Shown here in pieces: positions 1 to 9,483 of a stretch of 64,000 bases of DNA; position 1 is the first letter of the stretch, and each line of letters starts with the position of its first letter. The notes under the pieces are model-generated. The model did not search any database. It was given only the letters and a program-made list of their open reading frames with translations, and was not told the origin of the DNA. The stretch covers positions 1 through 64,000 of the forward strand of contig JAEYTO010000006.1 of the NCBI GenBank assembly GCA_023433925.1. The letters run 5' to 3'. This stretch comes from Pseudomonadota bacterium (GTDB lineage: Bacteria; Desulfobacterota; Desulfovibrionia; Desulfovibrionales; Desulfovibrionaceae). The translations under genes and the position numbers were made by a program.

Positions 1-163
1 GAGAAAAGGGGCCTCTCTCGCGCTCTCTCCACCAAAAACTTTTGATATTATTCCAGTATATTGCCTGGGCAGCGCAGTTGAAAAACGGGGTTCCAAGGGG
101 GCCGCGCCCCCTTGGCCGCCGGAGGCAGCATAAAACGACCGTTATCAATAATCTGTCTGGGCA
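1..163 (-). repeat. Dispersed repeat R1, copy A (left end cut by window)
   Basis: Reverse-complement copy of the sequence also seen at 42043-42230 and 53524-53715. Shared landmarks are a CCAAGGGGG/CCCCTTGG hairpin followed by AACCCCGTTTTT, the string CAAAAGTTTTTGGTGGAGAG, and part of the GAGAGAGGCCCC hairpin, which the window edge truncates. As in the other copies, a small hairpin (AAGGC CAA GCCTT) lies just outside the end marked by TTATCAATAATCT. No coding capacity is visible. Confidence 0.8.
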
Positions 164-225
164 AGGCTTGGCCTTAATTGGCATGGCGCATGCTTCGGCT
201 CCGACGCAGCAATTCCGTCCACCAT

Positions 226-298
226 GTTAGCATAAATTGCGCATTAAAAATGCATTGCGCACTTTCGGGCGCAGGGATAAAAAGCAGTTTATGCTAAC
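226..298. promoter_or_regulatory. Operator-like dyad upstream of metK
   Basis: A perfect 11-bp inverted repeat, GTTAGCATAAA (226-236) and TTTATGCTAAC (288-298), flanks about 50 bp. Inside lie a second small palindrome, GCATTAAAAATGC (241-253), and a direct repeat TTGCGCA (237-243 and 255-261). The right arm covers the ATG at 291 that opens the HTH reading frame. This is what an autoregulated operator would look like, but the binding protein is unknown and the reading as an operator is inference. Confidence 0.5.
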
Positions 299-602
299 TT
301 GGCGACGAGGGGAAAAGGCGCGGGTAGCCCAGGAGGCGGGCATCACGCCCTCGGATCTCAGCGGCTATATCCGCGGCGTGCGCCCCTTGAGCGACAATCG
401 CGCGCAGGAGCTCGAAGCCGCCACGCGCCTTGTGCTCGGCGAGGAGCGCTGCATTCCCAGGGAGTCGTGGCTCATGCGCGACCGCTTCCCCCACGCCCTG
501 CTCGCCGAGCCCCAAAAGGCCGGCGGCCAGCGGGCCGAACTGAACGGGAAAGATCAACGCCCCGCAAGATCGGGGCGCGTGACAACAAGAAGGAGGACCT
601 CG
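291..602 (+). other. HTH (XRE/Cro-like) reading frame open into metK
   Basis: From ATG 291 (or TTG 237) the frame runs without a stop through the metK start at 603, so it would add 104 residues to MetK. Residues 10-60 resemble a Cro/XRE helix-turn-helix: the segment [20 protein letters not shown] is followed by [15 protein letters not shown] and IPRESWL, the layout of small Cro/YdaS-like regulators. The start has no strong ribosome-binding site and overlaps the right arm of the dyad. It could be a decayed small regulator that lost its stop, a leader, or a genuine N-terminal fusion. The sequence alone does not decide. Confidence 0.4.
558..577 (+). promoter_or_regulatory. Leader hairpin just before metK
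   Basis: CGCCCCG (558-564) pairs perfectly with CGGGGCG (571-577) around the loop CAAGAT. It ends about 25 nt before the metK ATG, and the AAGGAGG ribosome-binding site follows. No known SAM riboswitch core is recognisable around it. It may be a simple leader stem. Confidence 0.35.
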
Positions 603-1772
<1,170 letters not shown>

Positions 1773-1893
1773 TAAAATCGGGAGTGGGCTCCACGCCCTC
1801 TCCCGAGCCCACTCCCGCCAAGGGCCACAGGCCCTTGGAACCCGTCTTTTCGTGGCGGGTTCTTGCGGCCCGGCGATTCAGATACGGCTTTAC

Positions 1894-1927
1894 AGGGCGC
1901 CTCGAAACGGGGCGCCCTTTTCTTTTC
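1894..1927 (+). terminator. Rho-independent terminator after metK
   Basis: AGGGCGCC pairs with GGCGCCCT around TCGAAACG and is followed by TTTTCTTTT. A second stem, CCAAGGGCC ACA GGCCCTTGG, lies upstream at 1818-1838. The same region recurs in degraded form near 3482-3510. Confidence 0.7.
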
Positions 1928-1957
1928 GTCGGGCAGAGAAAGAGGTAGTGCGAGGGC

Positions 1958-2109
1958 GTGACCAGCAACACACTCCATCTTCCCGACATCTTCACGGCTT
2001 ACCCGGCCCCGCGCGGATTCGAGGCGGACCTCGCGCGCGAGTTGGGCGGCGCGGTCATTTCTCTCGAGCTATCCTCCGTGTGGACGGCGCCCCTGCTACC
2101 CGGCCTCTG
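1958..2109 (+). pseudogene. 5' fragment of the rlmM-like methyltransferase gene
   Basis: The GTG at 1958 and about the next 90 bp nearly match the start of the intact gene at 3547: MTSNT-HLPDIFTAY-APRGFEADLARELG in both, with a few substitutions. Similarity ends near 2050-2060; the frame then runs through unrelated sequence to a stop at 2107-2109. With the metK fragment at 2958-3125 it shows that the metK-rlmM junction has been partly duplicated around the cytochrome gene. It is not expected to be functional. Confidence 0.8.
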
Positions 2110-2172
2110 ACGCCCGCGCCCAGGCTCGGCAGGGACGAGGGAACCCGCGGTGAGCCCCTCACGCCCGGACGG

Positions 2173-2778
2173 TCACTGGGCGGGAATTCTGACCGCGTCG
2201 TCGTCGAAGTCACCAGCGGGGGCGTCGGGGTGGCAAGACGCGCAGTTTCGGAAGCCCTCAACCGAGGCCCGGGTGAAGGTTTCGGTAGGGATCTTCCGGT
2301 GTTTCCGCTGCAGGTAGGGAACCTCCGTGACCCTGGTGACCTGCTTTGAGCCGAGGCTTCCCATGATTTTCGAGCCCAACCTGGAGCCCGAGCGGTCCGC
2401 GGCGTTGGCCGATGTGTACTCCCGGATGGCTGCGACCTCGTCGGGCGTCAGGGATACGGGGGCGCCGAAGTGGTCGTCGAGGGTGGAGAGAATGGTCTCC
2501 CAGGACCCGTCCGGAAGCAGGTCCGCCTGGTACGCGTAGTGACAGGCTCCGCAGGCGTCCAGATACGCTGGGCTCGGCATGGCGATGCCACGGGTTGCGC
2601 CGTCATGCTTCCTTTCATTCTTGCCGTGCCTGCCCTCGCGGTCGTGGTCGTGGTCGTCGTGGTGCTCGCTGCGCTCGGCCAGCTCGTGCGCCAACATGGT
2701 GGCCGATGCGCCGAGGGTGGCCAGCCCGACTGCAATACTCAATACGATGAACCAGGTTCTTCCCTTGTGAGGTATCAT
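2173..2778 (-). CDS. Dihaem cytochrome c (DHC-like), exported
   Basis: A 201-residue protein starting at ATG 2778, with AAGGAG about 7 nt upstream. Residues 8-28 form a hydrophobic signal sequence or membrane anchor. A His/Asp-rich stretch (HHDDHDHD, around residues 39-46) follows. Two c-type haem motifs are present, CGACH (76-80) and CASCH (179-183), the spacing seen in the dihaem cytochrome c (DHC) family. It probably carries electrons in the periplasm. Its redox partner is not evident: it sits alone, opposite in strand to its neighbours, inside the duplicated metK/rlmM junction, which suggests it arrived with that rearrangement. The His-rich segment could bind metal; that is inference. Confidence 0.85.
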   Translation of the reverse strand: MIPHKGRTWFIVLSIAVGLATLGASATMLAHELAERSEHHDDHDHDREGRHGKNERKHDGATRGIAMPSPAYLDACGACHYAYQADLLPDGSWETILSTLDDHFGAPVSLTPDEVAAIREYTSANAADRSGSRLGSKIMGSLGSKQVTRVTEVPYLQRKHRKIPTETFTRASVEGFRNCASCHPDAPAGDFDDDAVRIPAQ

Positions 2779-2957
2779 GTGTGCTCCTTGAGTTCGAGAC
2801 GGGTTTGTGGCGGATGGAGCAGAAAACGCATGGACGGCGCCTCCATGTCCGGAATTCCATACCAAAACTTTAGTTGAAAGCTCCGCAAAGTGGAAGGACT
2901 GAGAATCGAATTCAAATTCAGCTCGATCCTGGGCTGCCAAGCAACGAGCACGAGGGA

Positions 2958-3125
2958 CGCCAGGTCTTCGACCTGCGCCCCTACTTCATCATCGAGCGCC
3001 TCAAGCTCAAGCGGCCCATCTACAAGAAGACCACCAACTACGGCCACTTCGGCCGCGAGGACCCGGACTTCACCTGGGAGCAGACCGACGCGGCCAGCGA
3101 TCTGCGCACGGCCTGCAAGGTTTAG
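2958..3125 (+). pseudogene. Duplicated 3' fragment of metK
   Basis: 168 bp nearly identical to 1605-1772, including the metK stop; one visible change is AGA to AAG in a lysine/arginine codon. It has no promoter or start of its own. The downstream non-coding sequence (AAAATCGGGAGTGGGCTCC and beyond) is duplicated too, but here it is separated from the fragment by an inserted R3 repeat. Confidence 0.9.
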
Positions 3126-3250
3126 AGCATTTTACTTTTGAAAATGCTCTGCAAGCCATGCATCGGCATGGCTTGCCGCCGCGTAGGCGTAGGCGCAATT
3201 CACTTGCGCCGTCAACGCCGGAGCGGGCGTCTTAAAAGCAATCTGCTCTA
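3123..3250 (+). repeat. Dispersed repeat R3, copy 1
   Basis: A 128-bp element bounded by TAGAGCA... and ...TGCTCTA. It contains TGCAAGCCATGC-TCGGCATGGC and GGCGCAATTCACTTGCGCC. The reverse-complement copy at 57060-57186 matches along its full length; 46433-46539 and 18269-18327 are diverged or partial copies. Its first bases supply or overlap the TAG stop of the metK fragment. Confidence 0.85.
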
Positions 3251-3333
3251 GGAAAATCGGGAGTGGGCTCCACGCCCTCTCCCGAGCCCACTCCCGCCAA
3301 GGGCCACAAGTCCTTGGAGCCCATGTTTCATGG

Positions 3334-3435
3334 GTGGATGATTCAAGACTATGTCTTGAATCATCCACGAAAAAACGCGGGGCCAGGGGATCATCCCCTG
3401 GCGGGAGAGTCCGAGAGAGGGCGGCGCTCTCTCGG
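3334..3435. repeat. Row of three hairpins before rlmM
   Basis: Three consecutive inverted repeats: GTGGATGATTCAAGAC with its exact complement (3334-3349/3353-3368), CCAGGGG/CCCCTGG (3383-3401) and CCGAGAGAG/CTCTCTCGG (3411-3419/3427-3435). The block is missing from the corresponding place in the first copy of the junction (1838-1893). Confidence 0.6.
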
Positions 3436-3546
3436 TTGATCCGCCAAGCGCTTTTGCCCAGCGGTCCCGACAAGCCTTTCCAGGGCGCCTCGATCAGGGG
3501 CGCTCTTTCCTTTTACGTCGCGCGCTGAAAACGGTAGTGCGAGGGC

Positions 3547-4470
3547 GTGACCAGCAACACACCCCATCTTCCCGACATCTTCACGGCTTACCTGGCCCCG
3601 CGCGGATTCGAGGCGGACCTCGCGCGCGAGCTGGGCTCCTCGGTCCTCGCCGCGCGCGGCAGGCTCGTGCTAGCGGAAGGCCCCCCGCGCGACGTGGCCT
3701 GGGCGCGGAACACCTGGCTCGACCCGCGCTGGATTCCCATCGAGTCCATCGGCGACGCGGCCCGCCAGCTCAAGGCCATCCAGCGCAACTGGGCGCTCTA
3801 CTCGACTGGGCTGCACCGCCGGGCCGCGCTCATCCAGGACAAGCTGCCCAAGGTCTCGGCCAGGCGGCAGGTCTTCGGCGAGCCGCCGCCGAGCGCGCCG
3901 CTCGGCTCCTGGACGCTGTGGGAGGAGAACCTGGTCCTGGCCTCGCCGGCCTGCTCGAGTCCCTGGCCGCACGGCGAGGCCGAGTTCGTGGAGAACAAGA
4001 CCGAACCGCCGGGCCGGGCCTATCTCAAGCTCTGGGAGGCCTTCACGCGTCTTGGCGTCGCGCCGGCTCCGGGCGAGCTGTGCCTGGACCTGGGCGCGTC
4101 GCCGGGCGGCTGGAGCTGGGTGCTGGCCGGCCTCGGCGCGCGGGTCTTCGCCGTGGACAAGGCCGACCTTGCGCCGAACGTGGCCGCCATGCCCAATGTC
4201 GAGCACTGCCGGGGCTCGGCCTTCGGCCTGGATCCGCGCATGGCCGGCCCCGTGGACTGGCTTTGCTCGGACGTGATCTGCTATCCGGAGCGGCTGCTGT
4301 CCATGGTCGAGCGCTGGATGGAGCAGGGCGAATGCAGGCGCTTCGTGTGCACCATCAAGTTCCAGGGCGAGACGGATTTCGCCATCATGGATCGCTTCAG
4401 GGCCGTCCCGGATTCACGGCTCATGCACCTGCACCACAACAAGCACGAGCTGACCTGGGTGCGGCTGTAA
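3547..4470 (+). CDS. RlmM-like SAM-dependent rRNA methyltransferase
   Basis: A 307-residue protein with a Rossmann methyltransferase core of the RrmJ/FtsJ type: SAM motif CLDLGASPGGWSWVLAG (about residues 179-195), acidic FAVDKADL strand, TIKFQGE and HNKHELTW. The last two supply the K and K-E residues of the K-D-K-E catalytic tetrad. The family 2'-O-methylates RNA; E. coli RlmM modifies 23S rRNA C2498, and the same role is likely but not proven here. The protein is shorter than E. coli RlmM. The start is GTG 3547, supported by conservation in the duplicated fragment at 1958. A palindromic hairpin follows the stop. Confidence 0.8.
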   Translation: MTSNTPHLPDIFTAYLAPRGFEADLARELGSSVLAARGRLVLAEGPPRDVAWARNTWLDPRWIPIESIGDAARQLKAIQRNWALYSTGLHRRAALIQDKLPKVSARRQVFGEPPPSAPLGSWTLWEENLVLASPACSSPWPHGEAEFVENKTEPPGRAYLKLWEAFTRLGVAPAPGELCLDLGASPGGWSWVLAGLGARVFAVDKADLAPNVAAMPNVEHCRGSAFGLDPRMAGPVDWLCSDVICYPERLLSMVERWMEQGECRRFVCTIKFQGETDFAIMDRFRAVPDSRLMHLHHNKHELTWVRL

Positions 4471-4472
4471 AC

Positions 4473-4502
4473 GACCACGGCCGGCGAGGACCGGCCATGG
4501 TC
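4473..4502. terminator. Palindromic hairpin after rlmM
   Basis: GACCACGGCCGG and CCGGCCATGGTC pair with one mismatch around CGAGGA. There is no strong T-tract. It probably ends transcription from one or both sides. Confidence 0.4.
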
Positions 4503-4559
4503 GGAAGCGAGGAGTGCAGGATCGAACATTACGTCGGGCTCGCTCGCGGCGACATTATT

Positions 4560-4727
4560 TTATCCCTTGCGCATGGCCATCCTGGCCAGCAGGCCGACGG
4601 CCACCAGGGCCGACGCCGAATGCACGCAGATGCGCAGGCCTTCAGGACCGGGCTGTACGGCCTCCATGATCCGGAGCACGCTGGCCGGGGCCAAGGGCAC
4701 GAGCAGGAAAAGGGCAAGTTTGGGCAT
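4560..4727 (-). CDS. Small hydrophobic protein
   Basis: A 55-residue frame beginning MPKLALFLLVPLAPASVLRI, with GGAAG about 5 nt before the ATG. Two hydrophobic stretches (residues 3-19 and about 35-50) make it a possible small membrane protein. It lies just downstream of the baeRF-family gene on the same strand, 29 bp away, so the two may be co-transcribed. No family recognised. The short length leaves room for doubt that it is translated. Confidence 0.45.
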   Translation of the reverse strand: MPKLALFLLVPLAPASVLRIMEAVQPGPEGLRICVHSASALVAVGLLARMAMRKG

Positions 4728-4756
4728 GGTCGCTTCCCGCGCATCGCGGTTTGGGC

Positions 4757-5917
4757 TCAGAAGCGAAATACGGCCGCGATGTTCGTGCCGCCCGGCACAT
4801 TCTCGGGCTTCACGGCATGGACGTCCCCACCCTTGAGCAGAGTCCAGGCCGCGGCGGAGTCCAGCAGATCCTCGTCGCCGGGCTGGTGCTCGCCATGTAT
4901 CTCCACGGTCATGGCCTCGTGGTCGAAGCAGCCCCAGACGCGCACGCCACGGGCCACGAAGAGCGCGTCCACTCTACCCATGTAGGCCGCGTTCACCACG
5001 ATCTCCAACTGGTCGCTGGCCAGGCCCGTGCCCAGGAACTGGGCGAAGCGCTTCCGGTTTTCGTCCATCTTGCGCGTGAAGATGGGCTCCATGATCTTCC
5101 AGGCCTTCTCGCGCAGGGTCTCGGGATCCACGCGGTCAGGGTTGCCGGGCACGATGGAGTCGAGCAGGTAGGGATACGTGTTGGCGGCCTTGTAAACCGG
5201 CAAAACCTCCTCCACTCCGGCGAGCAGAAGCGGCGCGCGCTTGTCACGCAGGAAGTCGCGCAGCCCCTGGTCCACGGCGCGCAGGAAGCGAATCTTCTTG
5301 TTCGCTACGTAGTTCGCGTCCGCTCCTCCGCTGTAGTAGAAGACAAAGCGCCCGGCCCCGGTCCTGGGGTTCACGGCTGGCCCGACCTCGGTATGCGTCT
5401 TCTCGGTCTCGTCATGCCACAGGGCCTCGGACATGCTCTTGGGCATGCCGTCCACCTCGATCTCCTCCGCGCCGTACTTCGTGCAGCGATACAGGCGCAC
5501 GTTGTTATCGCTGAGCCGCAGCAGATAGAAATGGCCGCTGCCCCGGAAGTAGGGGAAGAGTTGCTTGAGGTGGAAACGGTCGCTGACCGTGATCAGGTCC
5601 ACGAACTCCAGCGGCAGCTTGACGGCCATGAACAGGCTCTCGGAGCGGAACAGTGCCAGCCCCGTGTCCATGAAGCTCCAGAACTCGGGGTCGCCCTGGA
5701 GGTTGGCCGCGGGCTTGAGGAAAGAGTCCGGGTCGCGCATGCCCTGAGCCTTCAGATACTCCCTGGCTTGGGTCAGCAGGTTCTTGAAGCGCACGGGATC
5801 CTGTTGCATCTCTGGTCCCCGGCGGTGCGTGGGCATATAGATGGAAACCTTGTGCGGGTCCGGGTTCTCCAGGAGCAGGCGCAGGTCATCAAGAGTCAGG
5901 GCGGTTCTATGCTGCAT
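4757..5917 (-). CDS. baeRF (bacterial eRF1-like) family protein
   Basis: A 386-residue soluble protein starting at ATG 5917, with GGAGG at good spacing. The N-terminus, with VSIYMPTHRRGPEMQQDP and RFKNLL, is typical of bacterial proteins related to the archaeo-eukaryotic release factor eRF1, most like baeRF family 7. Later segments (RDKRAPLLLAGVEEVLPVYK and the C-terminal Rossmann-like part ending TNIAAVFRF) fit the same fold. These proteins are thought to act on ribosomes or RNA, but no reaction has been assigned that I can name. It is monocistronic apart from the small frame downstream. Confidence 0.75.
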   Translation of the reverse strand: MQHRTALTLDDLRLLLENPDPHKVSIYMPTHRRGPEMQQDPVRFKNLLTQAREYLKAQGMRDPDSFLKPAANLQGDPEFWSFMDTGLALFRSESLFMAVKLPLEFVDLITVSDRFHLKQLFPYFRGSGHFYLLRLSDNNVRLYRCTKYGAEEIEVDGMPKSMSEALWHDETEKTHTEVGPAVNPRTGAGRFVFYYSGGADANYVANKKIRFLRAVDQGLRDFLRDKRAPLLLAGVEEVLPVYKAANTYPYLLDSIVPGNPDRVDPETLREKAWKIMEPIFTRKMDENRKRFAQFLGTGLASDQLEIVVNAAYMGRVDALFVARGVRVWGCFDHEAMTVEIHGEHQPGDEDLLDSAAAWTLLKGGDVHAVKPENVPGGTNIAAVFRF

Positions 5918-6194
5918 ATGTCCTCCATGCCGTTAGAGGGCCTCCGTCGCTCTGGCCGAGCCTGACGGCCTTGGCCGCGCCGTGCCCGGAAAGGGACAGG
6001 GACTTAGATACTACCGGTTTTTCCCCTCAAGGCAATGCGAGGAAACGGGCGGGGCTGTCGCGCATGGGCTTGCGGCGGGAGCAAAGGAGGACGGAAGCAG
6101 GCCGCGATGGGAGCCCGGTCGAGCCGGGCCTCGACAGGCGCGGGCCGCGTCTGCTATTTTAGTCGCTCACTTTAGAAATGCGAGGCGGCGGGAC

Positions 6195-7043
6195 ATGCTG
6201 GAAAAGCTCGGGCGGCGGATTCCCTTCGTGAAGATGCAGGGCAGCGGCAACGACTTCGTGGTCATCGACAACCGCGAGCGGAGCGTGCCCGTGGAGGCCA
6301 TGGCGGAATGGGCCAAGGCCGTCTGCCGCCGGGCCTTCGGCGTGGGCGCCGACGGGTTGTTCTTCCTGGAGAACGCTCCGGCCGACCGGCCGGGCGTGGA
6401 CTTCATCTGGCACTTCTACAACGCCGACGGATCGCGCGCCGAGATGTGCGGCAACGGATCGCGCTGCGCCGCGCGGCTGGCCGTGCTGCTGGGCATGGCC
6501 CCGGCCCGGCACGTCATCGGCACCGACGCCGGCCCGGTGCGCGCCGAGGTCTTCCCGGACGGCCGGGTCAAGGTCCAGCTCACCCCGGCCAAGGACGCCC
6601 GCCTGGACATCGCCCTGCCAGCCGCGGACCAGACCTTGCGCGCCCACTTCGTGAACACCGGCGTGCCCCACGCGGTCATCTTCACCGACGACGTATCGAA
6701 AATCGACCTGCCGAACCTGGGCCGGGTCGTGCGCTACCACGAAACCTTCCGGCCCAAGGGCACCAACGCCAACTTCGCCCAGGTCGTGGACAAGCAAACC
6801 ATGCTCCTGCGCACCTACGAGCGCGGCGTGGAGGCCGAAACCTACGCCTGCGGCACCGGCGCTTCGGCGGCCGTGTACCTGTCCCACAAGCTCGGCCTGA
6901 CCGGCCCCGAGGTCAGCGTGACCACCAGCGGCGGCGAACGGCTGACCATCACGGTGCAAGGCGAGAACGTCTTCCTGGCCGGCGCGGCCATGGTGACGTT
7001 CACCGGGGATCTGTTCCTGGAGAGCCTGGGACTGAGGCTGTAG
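6195..7043 (+). CDS. dapF: Diaminopimelate epimerase
   Basis: DapF interconverts LL- and meso-diaminopimelate for lysine and peptidoglycan synthesis. The 282-residue product has both catalytic cysteines in their usual contexts: C85 in AEMCGNGSRC and C219 in TYACGTGAS. The N-terminus FVKMQGSGNDFVVIDNR is also typical. The start at ATG 6195 follows a GGCGGG-type ribosome-binding site; the open frame upstream of it does not look like the family. A short GCGAGGC/GCCTCGC hairpin at 7052-7068 follows. Confidence 0.96.
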   Translation: MLEKLGRRIPFVKMQGSGNDFVVIDNRERSVPVEAMAEWAKAVCRRAFGVGADGLFFLENAPADRPGVDFIWHFYNADGSRAEMCGNGSRCAARLAVLLGMAPARHVIGTDAGPVRAEVFPDGRVKVQLTPAKDARLDIALPAADQTLRAHFVNTGVPHAVIFTDDVSKIDLPNLGRVVRYHETFRPKGTNANFAQVVDKQTMLLRTYERGVEAETYACGTGASAAVYLSHKLGLTGPEVSVTTSGGERLTITVQGENVFLAGAAMVTFTGDLFLESLGLRL

Positions 7044-7156
7044 AATAGAAGCGAGGCTCCGCCTCGCGGACCAGGAGGGCAGCGCCCTCTCTCGGTGAAT
7101 TGCCAAGCCGATGCGCCGCTTTCTTTAGCTCCGCGTTTCCTGTAGACCTTGCCCCC

Positions 7157-8344
7157 ATGCGCAAGCTCTACCTTGATCCGCCGCTGCAGCTCGTGTTCGG
7201 CATCACGCTCATGGTCGTGCTGGGCGTATCCACGATTTTCCCGGTCATCCCGGACATCATGCGCGAGTTCGATCTGAAGCCCACCGAGGTCGGGCTCATT
7301 CTCACGGTCTTCACCCTGCCGGGCATCGTGCTCACGCCCCTGGCCGGCATGCTCGCCGACAGGTACGGCCGGCGGGCCGTGCTCATCCCCTCGCTGCTCG
7401 TCTTCGGCGCCTTCGGCGGGCTGTGCGCCCTGGCCCCGGACTTTCCCAGCCTGTTGATCCTGCGCTTCGTGCAGGGCCTGGGCGCGACGGCCCTGGGCAT
7501 GCTCGCCACGACGCTCATCGGCGACCTGTACCGCGGACGCGACCTGGCCGCGGCCATGGGCTACAACGCCGCCGTTCTGAGCATCGGCACGGCCGCCTAC
7601 CCTGCCCTGGGCGGCCTGCTGGGCATGCTCGGCTGGCGCGCGCCGTTCCTCCTGCACCTCTCGGCTCTGCCGCTGGCCTGGCTCGTGGCCCGCAAGCTCC
7701 AGGTCAAGCCTCTGGAAAAGAGCGAGCCGTTCATGACCTACATCCGCTCGGCCTGCCGGCACATGAGCACGGCCGCGACCCTCGGCCTGTTCGCCACGAC
7801 CTTCGCCACGTTCATCATGCTCTACGGCCCGGTCATCACCTTCTACCCGATCCTGCTGGACCAGCGCTTCGACGCCCTGCCGGTGACCATCGGCCTGATC
7901 ATCTCCTCGGCCTCCATCTTCGCCGGCAGCATCGCCTCGCAGCTCGGGCGCATCACGGCCGTGGTCCCCGAGGCCTGGCTCATCCGCCTGGGCTGCCTAC
8001 TCTACGTCGCATGTTTCGCGATCACGCCGTTCATCGGCGACATATGGCTCCTGCTCCTGCCCATGGCCCTTTTCGGCCTGGCCCAGGGCCTGACCATGCC
8101 GAGCATGATGACGCTCCTCAACCGCATGGCCCCGAGCCGCTATCGCGCCGGGTACATGGCCGTGTACGGCACCCTGCTGCGCCTGGGCCAGACCGTGGGG
8201 CCGCTGCTGGCCGGCGGCATGCACGCCTGGCTGGGCATGGACAGCGTGTTCCTGGCCGCCAGCCTGCTGGCCCTGGCCATGCTGGCCATGGTGATCACCC
8301 TCGTGCGTCCCACGGCCTGCGCCGCCGAGGACCCGGCCGGGTAA
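7157..8344 (+). CDS. MFS family transporter
   Basis: A 395-residue integral membrane protein with about twelve hydrophobic segments. The MFS signature between helices 2 and 3 is clear (GMLADRYGRRAVLIPSLL, residues about 64-81), and a second-half counterpart is weaker. It resembles drug/proton antiporters, but the substrate cannot be told from sequence. Start chosen at ATG 7157 (MRKLYLDPPLQ); the upstream TTG at 7100 would add a non-hydrophobic tail. Its 3' end is overlapped on the other strand by the frame of the next gene. Confidence 0.85.
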   Translation: MRKLYLDPPLQLVFGITLMVVLGVSTIFPVIPDIMREFDLKPTEVGLILTVFTLPGIVLTPLAGMLADRYGRRAVLIPSLLVFGAFGGLCALAPDFPSLLILRFVQGLGATALGMLATTLIGDLYRGRDLAAAMGYNAAVLSIGTAAYPALGGLLGMLGWRAPFLLHLSALPLAWLVARKLQVKPLEKSEPFMTYIRSACRHMSTAATLGLFATTFATFIMLYGPVITFYPILLDQRFDALPVTIGLIISSASIFAGSIASQLGRITAVVPEAWLIRLGCLLYVACFAITPFIGDIWLLLLPMALFGLAQGLTMPSMMTLLNRMAPSRYRAGYMAVYGTLLRLGQTVGPLLAGGMHAWLGMDSVFLAASLLALAMLAMVITLVRPTACAAEDPAG

Positions 8345-9001
8345 GCCTTCCGGCGCGAAAGCACGCTCCGCGCTCCAGGCCCCGGCGACATCCTCACGCA
8401 TGCGCTGCATGACCAGGCTGCCCGCGATGCCCAGGAGCACGAGGAAGTTGAAGGCCGCCACGGACATGAGCAGGGTCACCGCCCTGCCGACCAGGAGCGG
8501 GAGGACGAGCAGGCCCAGACTCATGGCCACGCCCGAGCCCAGGAGCAGCACGTTCAGCTCCCAGCCGTGCGCCGTGGCCTTGGCGGCCTCGGAGAGCGCG
8601 GCGAGGACTCCGCGTTTGGCCAGCGCGGCCATGAGGTTGATGCCGAAGATCAGCCCGAGAATGCTTCCGGCGAACAGAATGAGCAGCGCCGGCATCGGAG
8701 CCGCGTCGAGCAGGGCGCTGCCCAGGTGCTGGACGAGCAGGCAGTGCAGCCCGAGCACGGCGGCCAGCCGCGGGAGCATCCGGCCGCCCGCCTGGAACGC
8801 CTCGCGGCGCTCAAGGGAGCGCCCGTCCATGCGGCTGCTGGCCAGGGCGGCGAAGACGCAGCCCAGGTAGGCCGTAAGGAGCGCCACCCACGGTCCGGCC
8901 AGCGGGAGCAGCAGGGCCGAGGCGAGCGACTGCGCGAGCAGGAACGCCGCCAGGCACGGCCACAGGCTCCTCAGAAAGGCCTTCAGCCTGATCGAGAACA
9001 T
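7997..9001 (-). CDS. Membrane protein, C-terminus antisense to the MFS gene
   Basis: Starts at ATG 9001 behind a very strong GGGAGGAGG. The first ~215 residues hold about six hydrophobic helices, including SLASALLLPLAGPWVALL and AALLILFAGSILGLIFGIN-like segments, and look like a real membrane protein of unknown family. From about position 8345 the frame enters the MFS gene antisense; the remaining ~115 residues are low-complexity H/G/Q-rich sequence, as expected for an antisense shadow. The first in-frame stop is at 7997. Either the native stop has been lost by mutation or a frameshift, or the overlap is genuine. The N-terminal two-thirds are the supported part. Confidence 0.6.
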   Translation of the reverse strand: MFSIRLKAFLRSLWPCLAAFLLAQSLASALLLPLAGPWVALLTAYLGCVFAALASSRMDGRSLERREAFQAGGRMLPRLAAVLGLHCLLVQHLGSALLDAAPMPALLILFAGSILGLIFGINLMAALAKRGVLAALSEAAKATAHGWELNVLLLGSGVAMSLGLLVLPLLVGRAVTLLMSVAAFNFLVLLGIAGSLVMQRMREDVAGAWSAERAFAPEGLPGRVLGGAGRGTHEGDHHGQHGQGQQAGGQEHAVHAQPGVHAAGQQRPHGLAQAQQGAVHGHVPGAIAARGHAVEERHHARHGQALGQAEKGHGQEQEPYVADERRDRETCDVE

Positions 9002-9483
9002 CGCCTCCTCCCGGCGAAGGCACACCGCTCAGGCGCCGGCCGCCCCCACGACCAGGCCTGCCGTCGGCTTCGGCCCGCGGAACTCCCACGAACGCCCCCT
9101 CTTCCTGCTTCGCTGGTCAATCCCTTTCGCGCAATCGAACCGCAGGCTCAATTTCCGCGCCGGGCCTAAGTCTTTCGGCCGAGGCCAAACCTGCGCGGGC
9201 GCTGCCACAGGCTTGCTCCCGGCATCCTTGATGATTATTTCCGTTCAGCGCGGCAAGGCGACGTGCTCCGCCAGGCGCGCCGGGGCCTTATCCCTGCCGC
9301 GGCCGAGCCATTAGCACGGGCGGACCAGGGAATACTTTCCACAATTACGTCACTTTGATCTCCTATGCTTCCCGGCGTTTACGCGAGGCTGGATTTTGAG
9401 CCGGTTTTGGCCTAATCTGGCGCCCCTCGTTTGGCGGAAACGAGACATTTTAAACATATTTTCAATAGGTTATGAGGATATCC

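Noticed and set aside
300..602. SAM or SAH riboswitch upstream of metK
   Set aside because: No recognisable core motifs; only a plain 7-bp hairpin, and the region reads as an HTH protein.
9002..9483. Cobalamin riboswitch upstream of the B12-dependent reductase
   Set aside because: No B12-box consensus could be found by eye; a covariance search would be decisive.
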